Below, one piece after another: positions 13,310-32,838 of a DNA stretch of 64,000 nt. Every line of letters begins with the position of its first letter. Positions within the stretch are counted from its first letter, which is position 1. Position numbers and translations under genes: made by a program. The notes under the pieces were generated by a model that did no database searches, was not told the origin of the DNA, and saw only the letters and a program-made list of their open reading frames with translations. The stretch is from Pomacea canaliculata (Eukaryota; Mollusca; Gastropoda; Architaenioglossa; Ampullariidae), in contig NC_037592.1 in the NCBI RefSeq assembly GCF_003073045.1, positions 1,957,371 to 2,021,370 on the forward strand, given 5' to 3'.

Positions 13310-13370
13310 ATGGTCCTGCACATTGCTCTCGCCATGAGATAGCCTCAGTTGCTGGCATGGTGTAAAACTC
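13310..13370 (+). mobile_element. 3' fragment of the same SINE family
   Basis: GATAGCCTCAGTTGCTGGCA followed by TGGTGTAAAA repeats the tail of the SINE at 12807-12994 with few differences. No tRNA-like head is seen, so this is a truncated or decayed copy. Confidence 0.6.
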
Positions 13371-15491
13371 GAGCTTGACTTTGACAGCCTTCTGCTTGCA
13401 AAGGGTTTCTTGCTTATTAAGTTTACAATATGTATTGACAATATATAGGGTCTGCATCCTCATTACTGTGCAGCAAGGTGAACATGCATCTTTGGAGGTA
13501 GGTGATTGTGACTTCGAAGTATGTCATGAGATGAAGGGGGCATCCTTTGCTCACTCCCACATAGTGTTACACATCATGGGTGGGTGCAGTGTTCTAATAT
13601 TTCATGAGTTGTTTCTAACTTGATGACATTTTTAACATTTTTCTTTCACTCTTTATAAGCTTGCTAGCATTTTTTAAGCTTATCTGGACTGACTTTTACT
13701 GTTGGGTAATATCCTTCTCAGCTGCTAGCTAGATCTGTACTTTAGTGAGAAACTAGCTGCACAGCTACACCTTGCACTAGTCAGAATAAATGTTGTCAAT
13801 AGCTTCTTGTGGTGTCTTCTGTTAATAGCGTGATAAGGATGAGAGCTGGTGTAAATGGTCAACATTTTAATGGCAGGTTTGCTGGAGACATTTAATTAAA
13901 TCCTGTATCAATCTGTGTTAAATTACTGAACCTTTGGATAAACTTTGCTTTTCAAGCAACATGCGCATTATAATAAAATTTGTACATTGCATTCCGTGTG
14001 GAGGTGAGCTAATGCACCAATATAATCTACACCCTAACTTTTACATGTTAGGTGTATCCTATATGCAGTTCATCATAATCATCATTCCCTTGACTGGTGC
14101 TGACTGGACTCGAAGCTGACCCGGTAGTTACCAACCATGATTTCTTTTGCCTACCATAAAAATGTCCTCCATCCATGTACCCATCTGGACAATGAACAAA
14201 CCCTTGGACATTATTAGAGTTGTTGGCCATGTCAGCTGAGGGGCAAACCGCACAGTCCTGCTTTGTCTGTATTGAGGCTTGGTCCACTGCAAGCTACACT
14301 ATGGATCCATCATCTATAGCTCTGCTTGAGAGTCCTATCTCAAAATTCTCAATCCTATTTCACAACCACTCAACAGTTTTCAAGAAAACTGCTTTTCACT
14401 GGACTGAAGATATTCCAACATACCCAGATAAATGGCATACCTCCACTTACACCCCAATGATAAAATTTTCCCAGTACACACCAACAGAATATAACCACAT
14501 TTCTAAAGCTTCTTATTAAAAAAAATACCCTAGGTTCATCCTTGCTTCTCCATGTGTAAATAATCATTTTAACAATTAGTAAAAGTTTTCTCAAGAATGC
14601 ATCATTACACTTATCAATAATTTACACCACCTTTCTACATGATACAGAACCTGACAAAATAGATCAGCCATACCCCTATCTCACATGCACAAAACTGATA
14701 ATTTGTCAGCCATGATTCTCACAGTTGCTGTAAATACAAGTGTACACACACACAAACAAATAATAAAATGCAAAGAATACAAACAGACTGCACAGGCATC
14801 TTGATTTACTGAATGAAAGCTCGGACTACAAATTATTTACTTTCTTTCTTAGTTCAATTTTAATATCCCTCAGTCTTTTCTTTAAAGGCTGAAATTAATC
14901 AAGAGAATAATATTGAGATTGAACAATAGCAATACAGCCTCCACTGTAAGCTGATTCCTTAGCAAACCTATAAAGCTTCTTGGTTTTTTTTATTTTTTGG
15001 GGTGGGGGATAGGTAAATTTCACCATCTGGAAAAGGAAAGCACAGACTGTGTGGTGTCTTTCATAAATTTGTGATAGTCACTACCTTTGTCAAAGTCTTT
15101 ATTTCATCAATGCATATCACATCTCTAAAGACTTCAACTTTGTCTCTAGTGATCTATCTATGTACATATCCAAGACTTTTGCAGTTGTAACTTTATGACA
15201 AGCACTTTCCACTGTATAGCATAACAAAGCTCCTGAAGTGCTAGCTGGTGGCAGTGCTTGTGCTTTTTGCAGCCATGGCCAGAATGACATTCCACTTTTT
15301 GTTGCACCACAGCTAAAAGTTCCTTCGAATGGTTAAAATTCAAGAATTGGTTAACTCATGTAGTTGAGCACATTTTTGGCCTTTTTAAGGATTGGTTTTA
15401 AAATCTTGTTTTCTTACTCTTGAAATGCTTACAAGAAGCTGTTATAAGTACACTCAATGACATTTGTTTAGAATTATTAAATTCCCTGGGT
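13371..15491. other. Intergenic sequence between synaptojanin and PINX1
   Basis: AT-rich sequence without supportable exons. Open frames of up to about 100 codons around 14048-14519 lack recognisable domains, splice context or biased codon use. A short CA-rich run lies near 14738-14760. Confidence 0.5.
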
Positions 15492-15497
15492 TTTATT
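15492..15497 (-). terminator. Polyadenylation signal AATAAA for PINX1
   Basis: TTTATT on the plus strand reads AATAAA on the minus strand, about 20 nt downstream of the PINX1 stop codon at 15516-15518. This implies a very short 3' UTR if used. Confidence 0.5.
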
Positions 15498-15515
15498 TTC
15501 TAGATTTCCCCTGTC

Positions 15516-16230
15516 TTAATTTCCATATCCTTTAATGCTGCCTAAATTGGATCCAGGAAACTGCTCCAGTTTCTGTCTGTCTGTACCAGCAACTTCTTCA
15601 GATCCTGCAGCCACTATCTCTCCACCTTCAAGAGAAAACCGCACTAATCTTTTGCGTCTTGCAAAGTTTATATCCTGGCCTGGTTTAGCTCCTTCAGCCA
15701 TTCCATACCCTTTAATGCTGCCTAAGTTGGATCCAGGAAGGTGCTCCAGTTTCTGTCTGTCTCTACCAGTAACTTCATCAGATCCTGGAGTCACTATCTC
15801 TCCACCTTTGAGAGAAGAACATTCTATAGCCTGACCTGCTTCTTCAGCTTCTTTATGTCTTTTCTTATGTTTCTTTTTTTTCGGGCATTCTGGTTCAAGG
15901 ATGTCCACAGGCATTATACTTTCATCTTCTGTATCTTTTCGTTTAGACTTTTCATACCCTTTAATACTGCCTAAGTTGGATCCAGGAATCAGCTCCAGCT
16001 CCTGTCCATATGTATCACTGATTCCATTAGATCCTGGAGTCGCCATCTCTCCACCTTTGAGAGAAGAACAGTCTGTAGCATGGCCTGCTTCGCCTTCTTC
16101 AGCTTCTTTATTTTTTTTCTTGTGTTTCTTCTTTTTCTTTAAACTTATCACAGAATGTTCTGGTTCATGGATGTCCACAGGCATTCTACAGGTGCTGGTT
16201 TCATCTTTTGTATCTCTTTGCTTGGACTTT
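15516..16230 (-). repeat. Internal repeats in the PINX1 last exon
   Basis: Reading the minus strand, the block GSNLGSIKGY occurs three times, near 15990, 15740 and 15555. The first two are preceded by related lysine-rich segments of the form MPVDIxEPE, KKKKxHKKxxKEAEE and ECSSLKGGE or DCSSLKGGE, and the third by a shortened unit. The DNA repeats are equally visible on the plus strand as CCTTTAATGCTGCCTAAxTTGGATCCAGGA. Confidence 0.85.
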
Positions 16231-17346
16231 TTCTTCTTTTTCTTTTCAGGTAAACTGGCAATGGAATCCATGTCTGCTATGTCACGCTTGCGTTTTCTGT
16301 GCTTATCTGTTTGTAAACTGCCCTCTTGAAGTTCTTCAGTTGGTTTATTAGAAGTTGAGTCTGAGAAACTCCCAATATCAGCATTCTGCTGCTTCATTCT
16401 CCCCTGCATTTTTTGGGCAAAATACTCCTGGATACTGGAACTGCTTGTGACAGTGATGACACCATGGTGATGTTCGCTTGTCTTGCTTGGGCTGCTGCCA
16501 CTAGTGTCAATAGAGGCAGGCTCTGAGTGCAAAGACTGCTGGGAGCTGTCATCAGAACTTTCCTGGAAACAGTTTCAGAATGACCCTCAGAAAAGGTTGG
16601 CACTACTATAATGTAAAAAGTATGATTTGTGAGTTAAATCTAGACTATGTCAAAAATTCAATCTTACAAAAAAGAGTACAGAAAGGTCTGTTGAAACTTT
16701 ATCCCAATCACATTTTTCAGCTCTGACTATAACCACACATTAACAAGTTCACTAGACTTGCATCAAGTAGTACAAAATTTGGACCTTTACATAGCTATTT
16801 TCATTTCAGAATACGAAACTGAATTTTCCACATTTCAATCATTAAAACAATGACAAAATCATGCGCATTTAAAATGCCTCCAACCATTAAAAAAAAACAC
16901 TTTGTATCAGACCAACAGCAACAGCAACAACAACAACAACAACAACAACAACAAAAAAGTTGTACATATTCATGTGTATATGTCCACAAATTATTTACTG
17001 ACCCCAGATATATTGGGTGTGCTTTGCTGGGAAGACTGAATAGTTTTCCTTCCAAATATGCAGTTTAGGTCATCTGATGATTTTGATGACAGATCCTTTC
17101 CTCGTGTCAACTTGTGGTAACTAAGCAAGAAAAACAAATAAAGGTAAAATACCACAAATGAAAAATAAATATAAAACCAAACTTTACTATTTCATTATAA
17201 AGCATTTCTTTTTTGAAAAATTCCCAAATCATCTCATATCTATTTTGCATTAGCCTATTTAAATATTCATTTATAATTTAATTATGTATTTGTGTAATAA
17301 CTTTTTCTTCAGTGCAATGAATTCCACAATAATCTGTTATTAAATC

Positions 17347-17381
<35 letters not shown>

Positions 17382-19046
17382 CCACAACAACAACAACAAC
17401 AAAAAAATGTTGATGCTTTACTTGAAAACTAGGTGAAAACTAGGCATGCTGCCATGAGTTGTAATGGGGTCACTTACTGTACTCTGCTGCGGGAAGATTT
17501 TGATTTGGCCTCAAGGCTGAGTACTAAAGACTTCTCTTTTCCTGTCTCATTCTTCTGAGATTGCTGCTGGTTTAAGGTCTGAAGCAAGGCATTAAAATCA
17601 TCCTGATGGGCTATCCAGCTGTCTGCGTACTTTTTGGTGCAACCAACTCCTGGCAACCATGAAGAATTCATTAATAATCAGCTGTTCTGTATTTTTAAGT
17701 TCTGTGATTGTATATCATTTAAAATGATCTACAAGAATATAATAATAATAATAAATGCAAAATTTGTAAAGCGCACACTCAAACTCCTAAGGAGTATACT
17801 CTTAGCGCTTAAGAATAAGAACTAAACATGGACAGCACAGGAGGGACAGGAAAGCAAACAGCATAAGAACTTTAAAAGAATCAACAACCGTACTAAACAA
17901 AATCAAATACAGAAAACACAAAGAGGAACCAAAGAAAAAGAACAAGAGCTAAGAGTAACATGATATTGAGAAGGGATGTGAAAAAGGACTAGCATTATGG
18001 AAAAGGTTGTTAACAATAATAATAATAAGTGGGAATTTATAAAGCGCAATATTTCAGCCAAATGTGAACTTATTGTGCTGAACAAGATCATAAAATAGTA
18101 ACAAATATGTCAAAGAAAGAAAAACACGAAGGAAGAACAATGCGAGGACTCGCTGCGTTCTGACAGTAAAGTGCAATCACTGTAGATTTAACAGTAATGA
18201 CTCCAGAGAATTAGGTTAGAGACATCAGGAGAATACTGGGACGATACTGAGTAATCTTGAGGATATAAAGAAATGTTATCAGATGAAACTCCAAAAGGGT
18301 GATCATCACTTCAGTTTACTGAATGTAGCTCAAGGTCGCTCCCGAAGCAAGTGAAGCGGGCGGAATGGAATATAGCCAACAGATCCAAACAGTTCGCACT
18401 TCAAAATAACATTATATACTGTCCTGTTGCAAACCAGAAGAGTATAAACGAAGCAGAAGCACATGTAAACATGAAGGTCCAACACTTTTATCCAAATCGA
18501 ACCACGACAATAAAGCATTAACAATATCAAGGAGAACTGATCTCCAAATAATTGTCTTCAGGTTGTACATGAGCTATTTACTATGTGCTCTCACTACTAC
18601 AATAAGTCAAAACAATCTTCTATTGGTTCTGACTACTGTCACTTCCACTAATGCAAAAAAAGACTTGCTTGGCATCTGCCATATGTACCATACATACCTC
18701 TAACATCATCTCTGGCTTTGAACACTGCTGTCACGTTGTGTGTTCTACCATTCTCGTTAGCACCAAGTCCTTTACCCTGTGTCCATCCCATTTTCTCCAG
18801 CATACGCTGTCCAAACTTATTTCCATCTGTAGGAACAATCGCTGGAGTAACTTTCATGCAGAATTGTAAGTCAAATACCGAAAAATCTGTTTTACGTGTC
18901 TCTAGCAACTGACATGATAACAGCTGACATCATCCACTTAAATGTAGGTGGAAACCTGTTATAAATTGCTTACCATTACTCCAAAAAGTATTTCGAGGAT
19001 CGGTCCCAAATTTTTGCTTTCGGCGTGGTTGGGCAAGCATCGCCAT
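15516..19046 (-). CDS. PINX1: PIN2/TERF1-interacting telomerase inhibitor 1 (PINX1), G-patch protein
   Basis: Nucleolar G-patch protein that in vertebrates binds TERF1 and TERT, and whose yeast orthologue activates the Prp43 helicase. Five minus-strand exons fit phase: 19046-18974 (begins MAMLAQPRRKQKFGTD), 18826-18698 (G-patch: KFGQRMLEKMGWTQGKGLGA), 17649-17478 (SWIAHQDDFNALL), 17120-17003 (KLTRGKDLSSKS, LNCIFGRK), 16562-15516. These give about 512 residues, against 328 in human from memory. The family-conserved block SSSIQEYFAQKM is in the last exon. The extra length comes from lysine-rich stretches (KKKKKHKKK) and three copies of a module ending PGSNLGSIKGY. The gene is divergent to PLK1, with 368 bp between start codons. 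Confidence 0.95.
16915..16956. repeat. (CAA)n microsatellite in PINX1 intron 4
   Basis: CAACAGCAACAG followed by about ten CAA units and an A-run. It lies in the intron between exons 17120-17003 and 16562-15516. Confidence 0.95.
17346..17402. repeat. (CAA)n microsatellite in PINX1 intron 3
   Basis: Roughly nineteen CAA units with one CCA interruption, ending in an A-run, between PINX1 exons 3 and 4. Confidence 0.95.
17737..18005 (-). mobile_element. LINE 3' end, minus orientation, family shared with 33280-33625
   Basis: The reverse complement contains CTAGTCCTTTTTCACA, TTTGGTTCCTCTTT, TTTTCTGTATTTGAT, GTGCTGTCCATGTTT and CGCTTTACAAATTTTGCATT, ending in (ATT)n. The same order of blocks occurs on the plus strand at 33280-33625, so both are 3' UTR ends of one LINE family. 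It sits in PINX1 intron 2. Confidence 0.75.
18014..18110 (-). mobile_element. Second, different LINE/SINE tail adjoining the previous one
   Basis: An (AAT)n run is followed by a segment reading TTTATAAAGCGCAATATTTC on the plus strand. A3'-tail of this general form (cell-size simple repeat plus TATAAAGCGC) is common in mollusc non-LTR elements. It abuts the element ending at 18005; the family is not assigned. Confidence 0.4.
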
Positions 19047-19414
19047 GTTGTCGGAAGTCTTTCCAAATGCAAGAGAAAGAATGACAATGATAGGACATTG
19101 CTAAAATATTTCACCCAATAAAAATTTGTCTTTCATTACTCGCATGTCTGTGTATTAGCCATACAATAGCAACTGCGATCGGTCTCCCACTATTTGCGCA
19201 ACAAACCGGGCACAAGTCTACCTGCATGAACTCAAGCCGAGATTTCCACCAATCACATGCTCTCATCTCTGAATCTGGCCAATCACATTGGACATGCATA
19301 CAACATTCGTCTTCTGCTAAATTTGAATCGCGTTGTCTGGAAACGACTGATTGAAAGGTAGACGGAACATATCTCAACTCAAGTTATAAACTGAATGAAA
19401 TTTAAGGTGCCAGA
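19047..19414. promoter_or_regulatory. Bidirectional PINX1/PLK1 promoter with CCAAT boxes and a CHR-like element
   Basis: Only 368 bp separate the two start codons. CCAAT occurs at 19249-19253 and 19279-19283, 30 bp apart, and its complement ATTGG at 19287-19291. TTTGAA, the CHR core of G2/M genes, lies at 19322-19327, about 90 bp before the PLK1 ATG. In vertebrates, NF-Y CCAAT pairs plus a CHR drive mitotic genes including PLK1. Conservation of that logic here is inferred from motif presence only. Confidence 0.5.
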
Positions 19415-27191
<7,777 letters not shown>

Positions 27192-28739
27192 TGCACAGAC
27201 TGCCTTGAAAGTCTCACTGTGTACTTTTGTGGTTAGCCCAAGCAGATTGAAGTGGATCGTTGGTGCCTCTTGTAGTTCTTTACTGCACAACTGTAATATG
27301 GATAACTGTAGATAATGGGTTCAGCAACTTTTAAGTAAATGTACTGTGGATCTATTGTGATTTGAACTTTTTTCCCAGAGGGCTGTAAAATTACCAAGTT
27401 GTAGGAAGTACATTGAATTATTACTTGCACACATCACTTAGTCTGCCCAACTGCATAATTTGTTGGGCATCTTGGGATTGGTTTTGGCTGCTGCTGTGTA
27501 AAGGTCCTCCAAGCAGCAAGAAATTCTGTTTGGGGAAACCAGGAATAGTTAAAGCAAACCAAACATTTAGTGCAGAAGAGGATTTTTCCACCCCGACGAG
27601 TGCAATGCTTTTTTTTTTTTTTTTTTTTTTTTTTTGTAATGGAGTTAGGGAGTATTCTGTGCACACCAATTCAAGCTGCTGATTTGCAAAGGTTTTGTGG
27701 GAAGGTCCAAAAATATTGAAGGATTTGTGATTCTTACTTTTCAAATGTAGAACCAGAGAATTCAAGCCAGTACTAATTGGGTATAGCTTTCTTAGACTGT
27801 TAACGCTGATTTATCTTGATTACCTAACCTGATTGAAAAGAATTGTATTTATCTTCTTGAATAGCATCTTTAACCTGGACGATTACGTACTGTGAATGTA
27901 TGTGTGTGCATCTTGCTTATCCAACTGACAGGATCTGTTTGCATTCAAGCATCTGGTTCAGTAGCTAATGGTAGCATCAACATGCACAAATTTCCCTTGT
28001 ATGTGATCCTTTTTTAAGTTGCCTTTCTTGTTTGCCAAAAGTACATCGCTGAAGTTTGCTATGAAGTCCAAACTTTCATCAGCTTATAATAGGCAAGTCA
28101 CGGTACAAAGCAAGTGATGTTTATATTGTGTTGGCTGTCTGTCAAAGATGAGGATTTCCTTAAAGCTGGATCCGTACTTTGAGATGTGGTGGTGGTACTT
28201 TCTTGTGTTTCTGTATGCTTCATGCAAGGCTTATGATGAGTTGACCAAATGCATCATTTTTTGACTGCATGAAAATGTGTATGGAGTGGATAATGAACTT
28301 TGTGACAACCGTCAGAAATATGTACAATAATCACTTGTTCATATTAACTGCATTCACATGCACACATGCCATGTTTGTTCCTAATCATGACCAAGAAAAT
28401 CATATTGATTGTTTTATGTGGCATGATATATGAATGACATTGCTACATGCAAGAGTGAAAACATGTAAGGATCTTAGCTGTTACCTTTGTGAGAATGCAT
28501 ATTGCCTGGAAGGTTTTGGACTTTGTCAATAGTTAGATATTACTGCTCTACTACTTTTTGTACATATATTCCACACAAAGTGTTCACCAGGATGTGGCAG
28601 ATATTTTCTAACAGCAGTAGACAACCTTCAGGCCAAGTGTGACTTGTCTCCTGTGTCAGCTGTGCTCTGGAGTATTTATACATGTATGCTTACATGTATC
28701 CTTGAAGGTAACAGATAGTTCATGAAAAAATGAAATAAA
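27192..28739 (+). other. PLK1 3' UTR
   Basis: No coding signal. AATAAA at 28734-28739, 1.5 kb after the stop, is followed by a GT-rich stretch and is the likely polyadenylation signal. A T-run of about 27 bases lies near 27609-27635. Confidence 0.6.
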
Positions 28740-28781
28740 GTTTTATCTTGGTTTTTCTGTGTATGCTGCAAAAAGTTTTTT

Positions 28782-31700
28782 TCATGTCCATGGTAAAAAG
28801 TTGGAGAAGGCCAGTGTGCCTACTACAAAGTAGACCAAGAAGTAGCACAATATGAGTTTAAAATGTTTACTGGTCTTTGTCTGAATGGTCTTTAGAATCC
28901 ACCAGCATGAAATGTTTGCATGTCCTCTGTAATTCTGAACCCAAAAAGATTGATCCTGGGTGTGACGAAGAAGAAAGTCTGCCGTAAACCAGTAAATGAC
29001 AGGTGATGCAGAAAACAGCAGTCGAGTCAACACCTGATGAAAAAAAAACAAAATTGACTTAACATGGAATTTTCTGCATACATTATTGCTTTTAATATAA
29101 GCTAGTTTTATTGTGCACCTACTGAATTTTCTTATCTGTAAGGATACACGAGGCTAGGAGTTTCCATCTAGTCTGTCACCCCTCTGACTGCTCTAACTTC
29201 AAAGAAAACAATGCATGAAAATCCAATAATCCATAAATAAAGGAATGGGATGAGGTGACAACAAAAAGGCCTACCAAATACTGAACTCTCATCAAGATTG
29301 GTCATCATAAGACAAATCGCTGCTATCAAAGTTATGAATATCTCAAAGAAAGCACTGCTCTATTAAACAGGCACATGTACAAATTCCAGCTAAGGACAGA
29401 TGCTATCCTTAAAAACTAAAGTTCTCTTATATGAAGTGTGGCCAAGTAATGAACTGCTTCAAATCCACCAAGAAAAAACTGCTAGCTAAAGAATGGTCAA
29501 GGATGTCCCTGTTGAATATATTCTTAGAGAATAATATGCTCAAAGCTCTCTATGACCATCATACTGCCATCTCAATTGGTGGAAGACTAATCTGCAACCT
29601 ACACTTTGCAGACAACATAGATCTGTTAGCAGACACTAACAGGAACTGCAAGACCTCAACAACAGACAGTTCAAATGCATATGGAATGGACACAGCACTG
29701 AAGGAGCAAAGTTATTGTCAATGGCAGTGGCAAAGCAGAGATCTCTATGAATCAGGTACAGGTCAAAGAGGTAAACAGCTTCAATAACTTGGGAGCCGCC
29801 CTCTTCAAGGATGGTAGTTCCACACCAGATATCCAAATCAAGATCACAATGGCAATGGCTAGACTAGATAGGATCTAGCCTAGCCATAAGATAAGATTCA
29901 CTTCTAAGTACAAGCTGTACAAATCCCTGGTAGTGCCAATCCTACTCTATGGATGTGACACATGGACTTGGCTCGCCCAGATGGAAAGGACAATCCAGGC
30001 ATTTGAGAATAAGTACCTGAGGAGGCTGCTCTGGATCTCATACAAAGAACAATGACCCAGTGACTTGGTACAAAACAAGATGGCCACACTTGTAGGATAC
30101 CAGGAACCTCTACTTTCAACAGTCCAGTGACATAAGCTGGCTTTCTTTGGTCTTCACATGTGACCTGGCAAGACAGTCACCTGAAAGGCACCTTGGAGGG
30201 TAGCCGATGCCTTAGTGGCCAGAGAAAGAACTGGCTTCACATGCAAGTATTTTGAGACTTGGATAATTCAATTCAGACTTGTTTCATATACACATATATA
30301 CAATATCCAAAAATATATAAATCTTTCCTTAATGTGGCATTGTGTACAGAGGGTTTCACATGCAAGTAAATGGCTAATGATTTCACTTTATGTGGTTGGA
30401 ATTGTGTTGCCTATCCAACAAAATTTTTTGTCAAATATCCAACTTACCTGAATATGCATGAAAAGACAACCAAAGACTGTGAGGAATAAAAGATGCAGGA
30501 TGTAGACCATTACATCTGGTTGGGCCCATCCTCTAATTTGACTCTCTCCATCTGCTTTGTGTTCTGTCTTCTTTGTCATGATCTTTATCAGACCCAGGGT
30601 GTGGCATACACTTTTCTGTTTCTGGTAGTAGTCCCAGCAAGAACCAAAGCTTAGAATTATCACCGGGGCAGCGAGAATAAAGTTAGGGATTTGTTTCACT
30701 TGAAAATATGTCAACAATCCAACCCCCCAGTGCTGATTCTGCACATATGAATAGGACAGTGGGAGCCAGTAATAGCACCATGCAGATGGTGGATCTCCAA
30801 CCATGGTATACCTCTGTAATCGTCCATACACAACAATTTCACTAGACACTGAGTCTATAAGTTGCTTTTTTGGATTACAAAACAAGTGATAAATGTAATA
30901 CTGGTAAAAAGCAAATGGAGCTATTACTATAGCAAAAACACAAACTGCTCGAAAGATAAAGTGAAGCATAGGCCACAATAGCTCTTTGAAATTTCCTCTG
31001 CCTGTTTTAGCTTTCCATATAGCAGCACCTTGAAAAATGTATGTTTGAGTGAGATAATGTAAAATGAACCCAACAGAAACCAGGCCATTTGATCTTGTCA
31101 GAGCTGATGCACTCAGTACAAAGGCTCCTGTCCACACTAGTTTCTTGCTGATGTAAAGCATTCCCAAAAATGAAAGGAATGCAAAGAGTGTCTCTGTGTA
31201 TGGTGCTATCATAAATATACTGGCAGGATTGATACAAAAAAGATGAGCAGCACACAATGCAAGCTCTAAATCTTTCACCACTGTTTTTCCAAGATGGAAC
31301 AGTATTACTGCTGTAGCTGCGAATAGCAGCAGATTTACCCCCACAGCAAACAGTAACAACTGAGATGCCTGTGATACAACGGTTATTGGTAGTACTTTCA
31401 CTAAAGAAACTATCATAGGATATAAGGGGAAAAAGGCCACACAGTTTTCAAAAGTATAGCCATGCTCTGCAATATGTAAGATATACACGGCATCCCAGCG
31501 ACGAAATCCACCCAGGATGAAGAAGACAAGCTTGTCAAAACTGGTGAACTTGTCTGCACTTGCAATCGGAGGGTTGAATACACCAGCTTCATGATCTGGA
31601 ATCAAGACGTTGCCTACAAACTGAAGAGAAAGAAAATAATATTGGGAAGAATGAATCTAACGAGAAACAATTGTTATTTAAAAGTGCAAATATTAGTCAG

Positions 31701-32072
31701 TATTAATCGAGGCAACACAACTCCAAGCTCCATTCTAAAATCTACAATATAGGATAGTACACGATATCTTTATTTGTGTCCTCAGGTCGTTATAACATAA
31801 AAAGTTGAATTGGTAAAATATTTAAATCGCAGAATTGGTTTTTGGGTGGAAATGTCGTCTGCCACTCGAGGCTCGTCAAACATGGTCCAAAACAAAGTAG
31901 ACAACAATTTAATTTCTGCCTCAATATTAGCTGATAACAAGCTTGCCCTTATTTACAATAATTTCAGCGAAATGATTACATACACATGTATTTGTGATAT
32001 ATTTACCTGTAGAATGATTACAGCAAACCTTGAACATAAAGCTAGTTTTACTATTTCCCTGGTGACCGCCAT
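28782..32072 (-). CDS. PIGV: GPI mannosyltransferase 2 (PIG-V)
   Basis: ER-membrane enzyme that adds the second mannose to the GPI-anchor precursor, using dolichol-phosphate-mannose. Three minus-strand exons fit phase 0: 32072-32007 (begins MAVTREIVKLALCSRF), 31620-30448 and 29033-28782. These give 496 residues, against about 493 in human. Family hallmarks are FRRWDAVYILHIAEHGYTFE near the lumenal N-terminal loop (the DxxYF-like WDAVY), FFPLYPM, ASALTRSNG and a polytopic hydrophobic profile; the C-terminus reads QSFWVQNYRGHANI followed by a last membrane segment. Most of the protein is in one 1.17-kb exon. A LINE fragment sits in the last intron. The gene is divergent to TADA3 and its stop lies only 43 bp from the PLK1 poly(A) signal. 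Confidence 0.94.
29395..30245 (+). mobile_element. LINE reverse-transcriptase fragment in PIGV intron 2
   Basis: Translation across several frames gives LLNIFLENNMLKALYDHH, AISIGGRLICNLHFADNIDL (the catalytic FADD with Asp to Asn at the second position), then SFNNLGAALFKDGSS, YKLYKSLVVPILLYGCDTWT and IQAFENKYLRRLL, the usual order at the end of non-LTR RT ORFs. Multiple frameshifts and stops show that it is long dead. It is antisense to PIGV. Both ends are ragged, with no poly-A or target duplication seen. Subfamily not assigned. Confidence 0.85.
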
Positions 32073-32838
32073 AGCCGGAAGCAATGCTATTCGTCCGATA
32101 GTAGCGTAGATTTGATTGGAGTTTTGTTTGAACGGGTTTGTACAACAGAAGTGATTGGTCGAACAATAAAACAAGTTAGGCTGACATGGTGCAAACCTAC
32201 AAGTGTTTGCTGTTTTCTTTTGTAATTTAGTCGTACATACATTCAAACTAAAGTCATCGATTTAGAAAAGGTAACACATTTTTGGTGTTTACAATGTATC
32301 CGTGGTGCACAATTCACAAAAAATAAATAAAAGATCGCAACAGCCTTTTCTTTTTCCATAGAATACGACAGAACTACACTAGAGCATCTTGAAGTTCCAT
32401 AGCAGACCACAAATGTGATATAATGCTATACATTAGAACATAGTAATACAGAGATACGGTTTGCTTTCAGCAAATACAGCGGACTGTTTGATGTCTTCTA
32501 TAAAGGGAGTCAGATTGTTGCTTTGTAGAGCAGCTATATTTGTATAGGATAGAGGAATAAGATACATGGTACGTATTTGTTTTCTTTTATTGTAGTGGTA
32601 ACTTTTACATAGCTGTTTCAAATTTGTTAGTCAAGACATTATTAAACATCACTTTATCACGATTAAGTGTGTATTTCTGTCATTATCTTTGTTGTGACTG
32701 CATCTTTCATTCTTCCTCTCTTTATCACACAAAATATTCATAAATGGTTAATTGAAACATTATAATGTAATAATTATTACATTCAATTAACTTCTACTTT
32801 ACTTTAACAGCGAGAAGTGTTCATTGTGAGGAGTGAGA
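32073..32838. promoter_or_regulatory. Divergent PIGV/TADA3 intergenic promoter region
   Basis: 766 bp separate the start codons. For PIGV, ATTGG at 32115-32119 and 32154-32158 reads as CCAAT on its strand, 43 and 82 bp upstream of the ATG. The TADA3 side is AT-rich and shows no clear core motif. No coding exon is supported. Confidence 0.4.

Noticed and set aside
14048-14519. Open frames of 79-99 codons in the synaptojanin-PINX1 gap
   Set aside because: No recognisable domain, no splice signals, ordinary length by chance in this base composition.
15535-16329. Plus-strand open frames up to 142 codons
   Set aside because: They lie antisense to the repeat-rich last exon of PINX1, and their apparent repeats mirror the PINX1 repeats.
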